Below are positions 1 to 5,388 of a DNA stretch of 12,663 nt, piece after piece. Positions within the stretch are counted from its first letter, which is position 1. The number at the start of each line of letters is the position of its first letter. Source of the stretch: JASLCR01 sp046462475 (GTDB lineage Bacteria; Patescibacteriota; Saccharimonadia; Saccharimonadales; Saccharimonadaceae); contig JBKGVB010000010.1 of assembly GCA_046462475.1 (NCBI GenBank), forward strand, positions 1-12,663, given 5' to 3'. The notes under the pieces are model-generated. The model ran no database searches, was not told the origin of the DNA, and saw nothing but the letters and a program-made list of their open reading frames with translations. The position numbers were made by a program, and so were the translations under genes.

Positions 1-66
1 ACGCGCTAGCTTGAGGGGCTAGTGAGCATTGCGCTCGTGGAGGTTCAAGTCCTCTTCACTGCACCA
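1..66 (+). tRNA. tRNA-Leu (GAG), 5' end outside window
   Basis: This is the 3' part of a class II tRNA. The anticodon stem CTAGC/GCTAG (6-10 and 18-22) encloses the loop TTGAGGG, which puts anticodon GAG at 13-15. A long variable arm follows, with stem GAGC/GCTC (24-27 and 33-36). The T-arm is GGAGG-TTCAAGT-CCTCT (39-55) and has a canonical TTC loop. The acceptor 3' strand TCACTGC (56-62) is followed by discriminator A63 and an encoded CCA (64-66). A long variable arm, GAG anticodon and A73 together specify leucine. The D-arm and 5' acceptor strand lie before the window. Confidence 0.93.
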
Positions 67-69
67 AAA

Positions 70-100
70 CAAGATCCGGTCTTTCTGACCGGTTTTTGTT
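70..100 (+). terminator. Rho-independent terminator after tRNA-Leu(GAG)
   Basis: The hairpin CCGGTC (76-81), loop TTTCT (82-86), GACCGG (87-92) is followed at once by five T residues (93-97) and TTTG. Its position 10 nt after the encoded CCA fits termination of tRNA-Leu. The tract runs directly into the extended -10 element of the next tRNA. Confidence 0.88.
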
Positions 101-109
101 TGCTATAAT
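101..109 (+). promoter_or_regulatory. Extended -10 promoter of tRNA-Cys
   Basis: TGCTATAAT at 101-109 is a perfect TGn extension plus a consensus -10 hexamer (104-109). It lies 10 nt before the first base of tRNA-Cys, so the primary transcript should have a leader of only about 3-4 nt. No good -35 is visible. The -35 position falls inside the preceding terminator hairpin, so recognition probably depends on the extended -10. Confidence 0.75.
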
Positions 110-119
110 CAATACTGAT

Positions 120-193
120 GGCGCGTTGGCCGAGAAGTTAGGCACTGGTCTGCAAAACCAGGTAGACGGGAGCGTTACCCGTACGTGCCTCCA
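120..193 (+). tRNA. tRNA-Cys (GCA) with non-canonical T-loop
   Basis: The acceptor GGCGCGT (120-126) pairs with ACGTGCC (183-189). T190 is the discriminator (U73, typical of tRNA-Cys) and CCA is encoded at 191-193. The D-stem is GCC/GGC (129-131, 141-143). The anticodon stem CTGGT/ACCAG encloses CTGCAAA, giving anticodon GCA at 152-154. The T-stem ACGGG/CCCGT is perfect, but its 7-nt loop reads AGCGTTA (171-177) instead of the near-universal TTCRANN. C56 is kept, but T54, T55 and A58 are replaced. The D-loop has AAGTTA where E. coli tRNA-Cys has CGGTTA, so G18 appears to be A. All stems are intact, so it is probably functional rather than a pseudogene. Confidence 0.92.
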
Positions 194-200
194 TTAGCTA

Positions 201-229
201 GGAAGGGCAGAGCCCTTCCGTTTATATTT
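201..229 (+). terminator. Rho-independent terminator after tRNA-Cys
   Basis: An 8-bp GC-rich stem GGAAGGGC (201-208) / GCCCTTCC (212-219) with loop AGA is followed by GTTTATATTT. The T-tract is imperfect, but the hairpin is strong and sits 7 nt after the tRNA. Confidence 0.75.
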
Positions 230-347
230 CAAAAGTGAATTTAAAGTACAGCCCCCTCCTATAAAGATCGGCTTCTGTCTCACATCTTGCAACTTTTAGG
301 GAAAAGTGAAAGTATAAAAGCAGAAGCACTTAATGGGGATGTGGTAG
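230..347 (+). promoter_or_regulatory. Leader region of the ABC exporter operon with a weak promoter candidate and a dyad
   Basis: This intergenic stretch contains TTGCAA (287-292) and TATAAA (313-318), a possible sigma70-type pair with a long 20-nt spacer. The spacer contains an inverted repeat, ACTTTT-AGGG-AAAAGT (292-307), which could be an operator. A second TATAAA occurs at 260-265 without a clear -35. Before the ATG at 348 only GGGG-type sequence (335-338) resembles a ribosome binding site. The promoter is inferred and untested. Confidence 0.3.
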
Positions 348-1253
348 ATGGCAATAATCATTCAGACAAAAAATCTGACAAAGAAATACGGGAAGACAGC
401 AGCACTTGATACGCTTAATCTGGAAGTGCGCGAAGGCGAGGTGCTTGGTTATCTGGGGCCGAATGGTGCCGGTAAAACTACCACAATCAGATTGCTCCTT
501 GGGCTTATTAAGCCAACACACGGACATGCAACTATTTTCGGAAAAGATGCAATGCATGACGCGGCAGACATTCATAAGGATATCGCGTATGTACCAGGTG
601 AAACCAGCTACTGGCCGTCTCTCTCTGGGGCGGAAACCTTAAAGCTGCTTGCGAATGTGCATGGCAGTGTTGATGAAGCATACCAGGCAGGGCTGATAAA
701 AAAGTTTGAATTTGATCCAAGTAAAAAAGTAAGGAGCTATTCTAAAGGAAATCGCCAGAAGATTGCGCTTATTGCTGCGTTTGCGTCGCGCGCTCGTTTA
801 CTGATCTTTGACGAGCCAACCAGCGGGCTTGATCCCGTGATGGCTAAAGTATTTCGCGATGAAGTCGTAGCAGCCAAACAGCGTGGCCAGACTGTTTTTC
901 TATCTTCACATATGCTTGAAGAAGTAGAGGAACTGTGCGACCGGGTTGCTGTACTCAAAGCGGGAAAGTTAGTTGAGCTCGGCACACTGGATGAGCTGAG
1001 GCATTTGTCGGCGATTACAGTTGAGGCAACCTTCAGCAAAACACCTCCTGACGTAAGTAAGCTAAAAGGCGTCAGTAAAGTAGAGGTGCATGATAATTTC
1101 TTACGATGCAACATCAATGGATCAATCGACGAATTGCTGAGTGTTGTGGCAAAAGCTCAGCCGATTAGTTTTTTGAGTCGAAAGCCATCTCTCGAAGAGT
1201 TGTTTCTGGCGATTTATGATGGGCAAGACGAACTGCATGCAGGAGAGAAATGA
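348..1253 (+). CDS. ABC transporter ATP-binding protein (antibiotic-exporter type)
   Basis: A 301-residue cytoplasmic ATPase of an ABC-2 type exporter. Walker A is GPNGAGKT (37-44), the signature is YSKGNRQ (131-137) in place of LSGGQ, Walker B is LLIFDEP (151-157), and the H-loop His is in SSH (188). The usual Q-loop glutamine is absent: the segment reads AYVPGE (80-85). This variant, with the YSKGNRQK signature, is typical of the subfamily that pairs with large duplicated permeases in Gram-positive antibiotic exporters. About 90 residues after the H-loop form the usual C-terminal extension. The stop overlaps the start of the permease gene, so the two are translationally coupled and should form one complex. 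The substrate cannot be told from sequence. Confidence 0.93.
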   Translation: MAIIIQTKNLTKKYGKTAALDTLNLEVREGEVLGYLGPNGAGKTTTIRLLLGLIKPTHGHATIFGKDAMHDAADIHKDIAYVPGETSYWPSLSGAETLKLLANVHGSVDEAYQAGLIKKFEFDPSKKVRSYSKGNRQKIALIAAFASRARLLIFDEPTSGLDPVMAKVFRDEVVAAKQRGQTVFLSSHMLEEVEELCDRVAVLKAGKLVELGTLDELRHLSAITVEATFSKTPPDVSKLKGVSKVEVHDNFLRCNINGSIDELLSVVAKAQPISFLSRKPSLEELFLAIYDGQDELHAGEK

Positions 1254-2863
1254 TGAGGCGATACAATCCGGCGAAAGCGCTAAGGCGTTTTGGGTATAAA
1301 CAAACTATTCGCGGCGCACTGATCATTGGCATTCTTGGTGGTCTTATGATGGGAGCGTACGGCACAGCGATCGTCAAGGTATATCCGACTGAGAAGTCTC
1401 GCCAGGAACTCGTGAAGACATTGGAAGCCGCGCCGGCTATTAATTTTCTTTCTGGTGAAGTAAAGGATGCTGGTACGCCTGCTAGTTATTCAATATATAA
1501 ATCATTACCGATGATGGTGCTACTTACGTCAATATGGGGGTTAATGGTTGTGACTCGTTTGTTACGCGGCGCCGAAGAGGATGGGCGTCTTGAGTCGCTG
1601 GCGAGTGGTGCGATTACGAGGCGGCAGGCGGCAGTGTGGCAGCTCGTTGGGTTCGGATATTCTTTGGCAGTAGGGATTGTAGTGATGTGGGTACTCACAA
1701 GCGTGCTGGGCGCTGCGCCACATGTTGATTTATCTCCTGCGAAGGCTTTCTATATGACATTAGCAGTGTTCTTGCCGGGATTGGTATTTGCAGCAGTAGG
1801 CGTCCTGACGAGTCAATTGGCACTTACGCGCGGTAAAGCGGTGCTCTATGGCTTAATTCCACTGCTTGCGCTCTATTGTATTCGTGGAGTTGCTAATACG
1901 AACGATCAGCTAAACTGGCTCAAGCAACTTTCGCCATTTGGATGGAGTGATTTAATGGACTCAGTGCTCAATCCGCATTTGATTTGGGTCGTGCCATCGG
2001 CAGTCTGCGTAGTGATATTTATAGCGATCGGTGTGTACGTGTTGCCTAGGCGTGATTACGGGACAAGCTTGCTGCGTCAGCACAGCGAAGTGCGTTCTAG
2101 ATTCTACTTGCTTGATTCACCCCTTGCTTTTGCTATGCGTCAAAAGAAGTGGAGTTTCTTCTGGTGGATGATTGCAACCGTGTCGATGGCTCTTTTCATG
2201 GCGGCCTTGGCTGGGCTTGTATCGGATTTAATTCATGGTAATAGTTCGCTTGGTGGGTTTTCGGGCTTGCCACCCGAAAAGATAAAGTTACTATTTGTAG
2301 GCGAAAGCTTCATGATTTTTAGCCTCATCTTGCTTGCAATGATGATTATTGAGGTAGGGAGCGTCAGGCGTGACGAAGCAAAGGCATACCTTGATAATTT
2401 TTTGGTGCAGCCAGTACGTAGACAGAGTTGGTTGGCTTGGCGACTTGTGCTTGCGGTTGGCATGGCGTTGCTGATTGCAGCCATAGCCACGGTAGCTGTG
2501 TGGGCTGTGGCTCATGCGCAGCAGGTTGGGTTTAGTGGTCAAGATGCGCTTAATTGCGGTATTGCAGTTGCGAGCGGTATCGTACTAATCGGAGGGATAG
2601 GAACCTTTCTGTATGGTATGTGGCCCCGCCTCGGTGTTATTGGCATGACGATTGTCGTTGGTTGGGCATTTGTGGTTGATATTCTCAAGGACCTTTTCCA
2701 CCTGCAGGACTGGGTAAGTAAGACATCAATTCTATACTATATTCCGGTTGATCCATCAAAATCTCTGGAGTGGGCGGGAGTATTGTGGTTATTCATGATC
2801 GGTGTAATGCTGGCAATTGTGGGCATTGTCGCATTTACGAAGCGCGACATAGTCAGCGAATGA
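1250..2863 (+). CDS. ABC-2 type exporter permease, duplicated (TnrB-like)
   Basis: A 537-residue polytopic membrane protein and partner of the ATPase just upstream. It overlaps that gene by 4 bp (ATGA). AGGAGAG (1241-1247) is the ribosome binding site; spacing favours the second ATG at 1253, so M1 or M2 could be the start. About 12 hydrophobic segments are visible, for example near 22-40, 87-104, 133-154, 165-190, 245-265, 303-325, 350-370, 397-420 and 500-530. The protein looks like two similar halves: a soluble motif with RGAEEDGRLESLASGAITRR near 106-125 recurs in weaker form as RRDEAKAYLDNFLVQPVRR near 373-391. Size and layout match permeases of tetronasin/polyketide-type exporters. No terminator follows; the stop is 8 bp from the convergent hydrolase stop. 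Confidence 0.88.
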   Translation: MMRRYNPAKALRRFGYKQTIRGALIIGILGGLMMGAYGTAIVKVYPTEKSRQELVKTLEAAPAINFLSGEVKDAGTPASYSIYKSLPMMVLLTSIWGLMVVTRLLRGAEEDGRLESLASGAITRRQAAVWQLVGFGYSLAVGIVVMWVLTSVLGAAPHVDLSPAKAFYMTLAVFLPGLVFAAVGVLTSQLALTRGKAVLYGLIPLLALYCIRGVANTNDQLNWLKQLSPFGWSDLMDSVLNPHLIWVVPSAVCVVIFIAIGVYVLPRRDYGTSLLRQHSEVRSRFYLLDSPLAFAMRQKKWSFFWWMIATVSMALFMAALAGLVSDLIHGNSSLGGFSGLPPEKIKLLFVGESFMIFSLILLAMMIIEVGSVRRDEAKAYLDNFLVQPVRRQSWLAWRLVLAVGMALLIAAIATVAVWAVAHAQQVGFSGQDALNCGIAVASGIVLIGGIGTFLYGMWPRLGVIGMTIVVGWAFVVDILKDLFHLQDWVSKTSILYYIPVDPSKSLEWAGVLWLFMIGVMLAIVGIVAFTKRDIVSE

Positions 2864-2871
2864 CGCCGGCA

Positions 2872-3462
2872 CTAGTCTTGCTCTAAAAGGTCTAGTAACT
2901 CAGGAAAAGTCGCATCATTGAAATGTCCGCGATCCTCAAAAATATGACTGATCGCATTTGGTAGGTCAGCTTGGAACTTTGCAAGCTCAGAAAAAGGGAC
3001 AACAGGGTCATCGTTGCTATGGAAAAGATGGATTGATTCAGCACTCGCTGGGAGATTCTTTGCCGATAAGACCTTGAAGCTACCTAGATCTTCGGACGCT
3101 TCATCATCATAGCCGCCAGCTATTAAGACTAAGCGCTTGACGGGTTTTGCGACTGGATAGTCATTGAGATATTTCGCAAGAAACATTGCGCCCAGAGAAT
3201 GGCCAATAATTTGTACATCGTTTCCAAAAAAAGGAATGAGCTTTTCAAAGTATATTTTCCATTCGTCGTAAATTGCATTGTAACCATTCGGGAATGTCGG
3301 CAGCAACACATCGGCTTCCGGCATTTGCTCAGCGATCCAGGACTTCCATTTTTTCTGGGGTTTTAGTTGTTCATAGGCAATAGTGCTTGTTTTGAGATGA
3401 GTGAGATACCGATCATAAGAGTTGAATGATTCTCCGCCATGAATAATAAGGACTTGTTTCAT
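2872..3462 (-). CDS. RBBP9/YdeN-like alpha/beta serine hydrolase
   Basis: A 196-residue cytoplasmic alpha/beta hydrolase with no signal peptide. The first strand and oxyanion region read VLIIHGG (4-10). The nucleophile elbow is GHSLG (87-91) with Ser89. The acid is probably one of the Asp pair in SNDDPVVPF (151/152), and the catalytic His is in RGHF (180). Size and motif spacing match the RBBP9/YdeN (DUF1234-type) family, whose physiological substrates are mostly unknown. The ATG at 3462 is chosen because MKQVLIIHGG begins the fold. An in-frame ATG at 3486 would put the start against tRNA-Leu and upstream of the promoter. A TATACT element ends 7 nt before this ATG, suggesting a leaderless mRNA. 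Confidence 0.88.
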   Translation of the reverse strand: MKQVLIIHGGESFNSYDRYLTHLKTSTIAYEQLKPQKKWKSWIAEQMPEADVLLPTFPNGYNAIYDEWKIYFEKLIPFFGNDVQIIGHSLGAMFLAKYLNDYPVAKPVKRLVLIAGGYDDEASEDLGSFKVLSAKNLPASAESIHLFHSNDDPVVPFSELAKFQADLPNAISHIFEDRGHFNDATFPELLDLLEQD

Positions 3463-3469
3463 ATTTTCT

Positions 3470-3477
3470 AGTATACT
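3470..3477. promoter_or_regulatory. Palindromic -10 element, predicted bidirectional promoter
   Basis: AGTATACT (3470-3477) is a perfect palindrome. On the plus strand it contains TATACT (3472-3477), 9 nt before tRNA-Leu(UAA). On the minus strand it contains TATACT (3475-3470), 7 nt before the hydrolase ATG. Shared symmetric -10 elements are a known cause of divergent transcription in bacteria. No convincing -35 hexamer is seen on either side. Expected start points are near 3484 (plus) and 3463 (minus). Confidence 0.65.
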
Positions 3478-3486
3478 TGAGAGCAA

Positions 3487-3572
3487 GCGCGGGTGGCGGA
3501 ATTGGTAGACGCGAGGGACTTAAAATCCCTTGACCAAAAGTCGTGCGGGTTCGATTCCCGCCCCGCGCACCA
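3487..3572 (+). tRNA. tRNA-Leu (UAA)
   Basis: A complete class II tRNA. The acceptor GCGCGGG (3487-3493) pairs with CCCGCGC (3562-3568); the discriminator is A3569 and CCA is encoded at 3570-3572. The D-loop has the usual GG (TTGGTAGA). The anticodon stem AGGGA/TCCCT encloses CTTAAAA, giving anticodon TAA at 3521-3523. A long variable arm with TGAC/GTCG pairing follows. The T-loop is canonical, with TTCGATT between CGGG and CCCG. No terminator is visible before the next gene, so readthrough is possible. Confidence 0.96.
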
Positions 3573-3581
3573 CGATTTTGA

Positions 3582-3590
3582 TGATACAAT
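3582..3590 (+). promoter_or_regulatory. Extended -10 for the small membrane protein
   Basis: TGATACAAT (TGn plus TACAAT at 3585-3590) lies 10 nt after tRNA-Leu and 7 nt before ATG 3598. That would put the transcription start at or next to the start codon, i.e. a leaderless message. No -35 is recognisable; its place is the tRNA acceptor. Confidence 0.5.
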
Positions 3591-3597
3591 AATGCTT

Positions 3598-3870
3598 ATG
3601 ACATATCTTCTACTTGGACACATCAGTATCGCAGTCGCATTGACGATTCTTATGACATTTCTTTTAACAGCAGGTATTGTGAGGCGAAGTATTTCGCAGC
3701 TGCGTCTTTGGATGATTGTAGCGTTTTGTGGCACCTTACTGAGCGGTGTCGGACTCGTAATTGACGGAGCACAGCTCGGGCATGTCTGTCTATTGATGTC
3801 AGTCTATAGCGTACTGTCTCTAACAGTGGTTAGATTCTATGATTCTCGCGTGACAGCACTAGAGAAATAG
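3598..3870 (+). CDS. Small polytopic membrane protein, unknown
   Basis: A 90-residue, very hydrophobic protein that I do not recognise. Three membrane segments are likely, near residues 5-27, 37-57 and 60-79, with a basic loop RRSISQLR (29-36) between the first two and a charged C-terminus. Two GH-containing stretches, GHIS (7-10) and GHVC (61-64), fall in the first and third segments. The ATG at 3598 is preferred because an extended -10 (TGATACAAT, 3582-3590) ends 7 nt before it. A second ATG at 3592 is in frame and would add two residues. The frame stays open back into tRNA-Leu, which cannot be coding. The lemA promoter overlaps its 3' end. Confidence 0.68.
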   Translation: MTYLLLGHISIAVALTILMTFLLTAGIVRRSISQLRLWMIVAFCGTLLSGVGLVIDGAQLGHVCLLMSVYSVLSLTVVRFYDSRVTALEK

Positions 3871-3878
3871 CGTATACT
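3850..3878 (+). promoter_or_regulatory. Sigma70-type promoter of lemA-htpX
   Basis: GTGACA (3850-3855) and TATACT (3873-3878) are separated by exactly 17 nt, the best -35/-10 pair in the window. The -35 lies in the last codons of the upstream gene. The predicted start is near 3885, leaving a leader of about 28 nt that contains the strong ribosome binding site GGAGGAG (3897-3903), 9 nt from the ATG. Confidence 0.8.
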
Positions 3879-3912
3879 AAAATTACAGAAAATAACGGAG
3901 GAGTTAACCAAA

Positions 3913-4476
3913 ATGACGTGGCTATGGATTGTATTAGGAGTCGTTGTATTACTTGTAATCGTTTTCTTTGCAATGTACAACGGTCTTGTAAGGCTGAAGG
4001 TTCGTGTCGATGAGGCATGGAGTGATATTACTGTTCAGCTGAAGCGTCGAGCAGACCTGATTCCGAATCTTGTCGAATCGGTAAAAGGCTATGCGGCACA
4101 CGAGAAGCAAGTATTTGAAGATGTTACAGCTGCACGTTCTGCGGTAGTCAATGCAACCTCGCAAGGTCCAAAGGCAGCTGCGCAAGCTGAAAACCAGTTC
4201 GAAGGTGCCTTGAAGAGTCTCTTTGCGGTCGCCGAAGCCTACCCCGACCTTAAGGCAAGCCAGAACTTCCAGCAATTACAAGCAGAGCTGACTGACACGG
4301 AAGACAAGATTATGGCTTCGCGTCGTTTTTACAATGGTGGTGTCCGTGATCTCAACACAAAGATCCAAACCGTGCCAACAAATATCGTAGCTGGTATGGC
4401 TGGCATTAAGCAGCGCGAATTCTTTGAAGTAGAAGATCAAGCAGCAGTTGAGAAACCTGTCGAAGTAAAGTTCTAG
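3913..4476 (+). CDS. lemA: LemA family membrane protein
   Basis: A 187-residue protein with one N-terminal membrane helix (about 3-21), then a soluble helical domain. Family hallmarks visible are YNGLVRLKVRVDEAWSDI (22-39), the RRADLIPNLVESVKGYA run (near 45-61), AYPDLKASQNFQQLQ (near 109-123) and a C-terminal IKQREFFEVED segment (near 166-176). Length is typical of LemA. LemA's biochemical role is not settled; it is commonly encoded next to HtpX, as here with a 13-bp gap, which suggests shared membrane-protein quality control. The start is secured by GGAGGAG and by the membrane helix beginning straight after it. It has its own strong promoter and should head an operon with htpX. Confidence 0.97.
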   Translation: MTWLWIVLGVVVLLVIVFFAMYNGLVRLKVRVDEAWSDITVQLKRRADLIPNLVESVKGYAAHEKQVFEDVTAARSAVVNATSQGPKAAAQAENQFEGALKSLFAVAEAYPDLKASQNFQQLQAELTDTEDKIMASRRFYNGGVRDLNTKIQTVPTNIVAGMAGIKQREFFEVEDQAAVEKPVEVKF

Positions 4477-4489
4477 GGACTAACGCTCC

Positions 4490-5377
4490 TTGTACTCTGC
4501 GATTTCAGCCAACAAGCGTAACACTGTCATTATTATGGCAGTGTTTGTTGGCGTAGTTGCAGCGATAGGTTGGGCTATATCAGAAATCTATGGCTATGGC
4601 ACGAGTACATTGCCGTGGATCATCGGCGCGGCACTTTTATATGCTGCGCTCCAATACTTCATGGCAAGTCGTCTCGCCATGAGTATGAGTGGCGCAACCG
4701 AGATTCAAAAAGCGGACAACCCAAGGCTCTGGCGTATTGTCGAGAATCTAGCAATCACCGAAGGTTTACCGATGCCGCGTGTATTTATTATTGATGATCC
4801 TGCGCCAAATGCGATGGCGACTGGCCGCAATCCGCAACATGCTATGGTAGCTGCGACCACAGGTATCCTTGATCTTATGACGGATCGCGAGATGACAGCA
4901 GTTATGGCCCATGAAATGGGTCACGTAAAGAACTACGATATTCGTGTATCAATGATTGCGTTTGGTCTAGCTAGTGTGATTGGTATCATGAGCGATATTG
5001 CACTTCGCATGATGTGGTTTGGTGGCGGCGACCGTCGTGATAACAACAATGCAAACCCAGTCATGCTCATTATTGGTATCGTAGTTATTATTTTGGCACC
5101 TATTGTAGCGGCAATGATTCAGCTTGCGATTTCACGCCAGCGTGAATATCTGGCCGACGCTACAAGTGCAATGACAACGCGCGATCCAGAAGGAATGATC
5201 GGCGCCTTGCAGAAGCTCGAGACATCGAGTCGGCCAATGCAGCGACAAAACACATCAACGTCACACCTCTTTTTCAATAATCCGCTCAAGTCTGGTGGAA
5301 TTGCAAATTTGTTTAGTACGCATCCGCCGCTCGAGGAGCGTATTAAGCGCTTGCAGCAAAACAAGGCAAAATTTTAA
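4490..5377 (+). CDS. htpX: HtpX-like membrane zinc metalloprotease (M48)
   Basis: A 295-residue integral membrane protease for misfolded membrane proteins. Two membrane helices occur near 11-32 and 41-58, and two more near 152-172 and 190-214. The zinc site is HEMGH (141-145) with the third ligand Glu219 in REYLAD (218-223). NAMATGR (107-113) and STHPPLEERI (276-285) are further M48B signatures. The start is a TTG at 4490: the family N-terminus YSAISANKR follows it directly, and no ATG occurs at a suitable place. AGGGA (4475-4479), overlapping the lemA stop, can act as a ribosome binding site. It is cotranscribed with lemA. Confidence 0.96.
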   Translation: MYSAISANKRNTVIIMAVFVGVVAAIGWAISEIYGYGTSTLPWIIGAALLYAALQYFMASRLAMSMSGATEIQKADNPRLWRIVENLAITEGLPMPRVFIIDDPAPNAMATGRNPQHAMVAATTGILDLMTDREMTAVMAHEMGHVKNYDIRVSMIAFGLASVIGIMSDIALRMMWFGGGDRRDNNNANPVMLIIGIVVIILAPIVAAMIQLAISRQREYLADATSAMTTRDPEGMIGALQKLETSSRPMQRQNTSTSHLFFNNPLKSGGIANLFSTHPPLEERIKRLQQNKAKF

Positions 5378-5388
5378 AGTGAGTTACT

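Noticed and set aside
76..92. Shared loop sequence TTTCT(G) in the terminators at 76 and 11707, as a possible uptake or signature motif
   Set aside because: Only two hairpins share it and CTTTCTG also occurs inside the permease gene near 1448, so chance is adequate.
3463..3486. Upstream ATG at 3486 adding eight residues to the minus-strand hydrolase
   Set aside because: It lies before the TATACT element and touches tRNA-Leu. The fold begins at MKQVLIIHGG from 3462.
3493..3597. Open frame running from tRNA-Leu into the small membrane protein
   Set aside because: This part is the tRNA itself and its short spacer. The hydrophobic protein and the extended -10 support a start at 3598.
4490..4492. 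htpX start treated as a later ATG because of the TTG codon
   Set aside because: The conserved N-terminus YSAISANKR follows the TTG directly, so a later ATG would remove family sequence and the first membrane helix.
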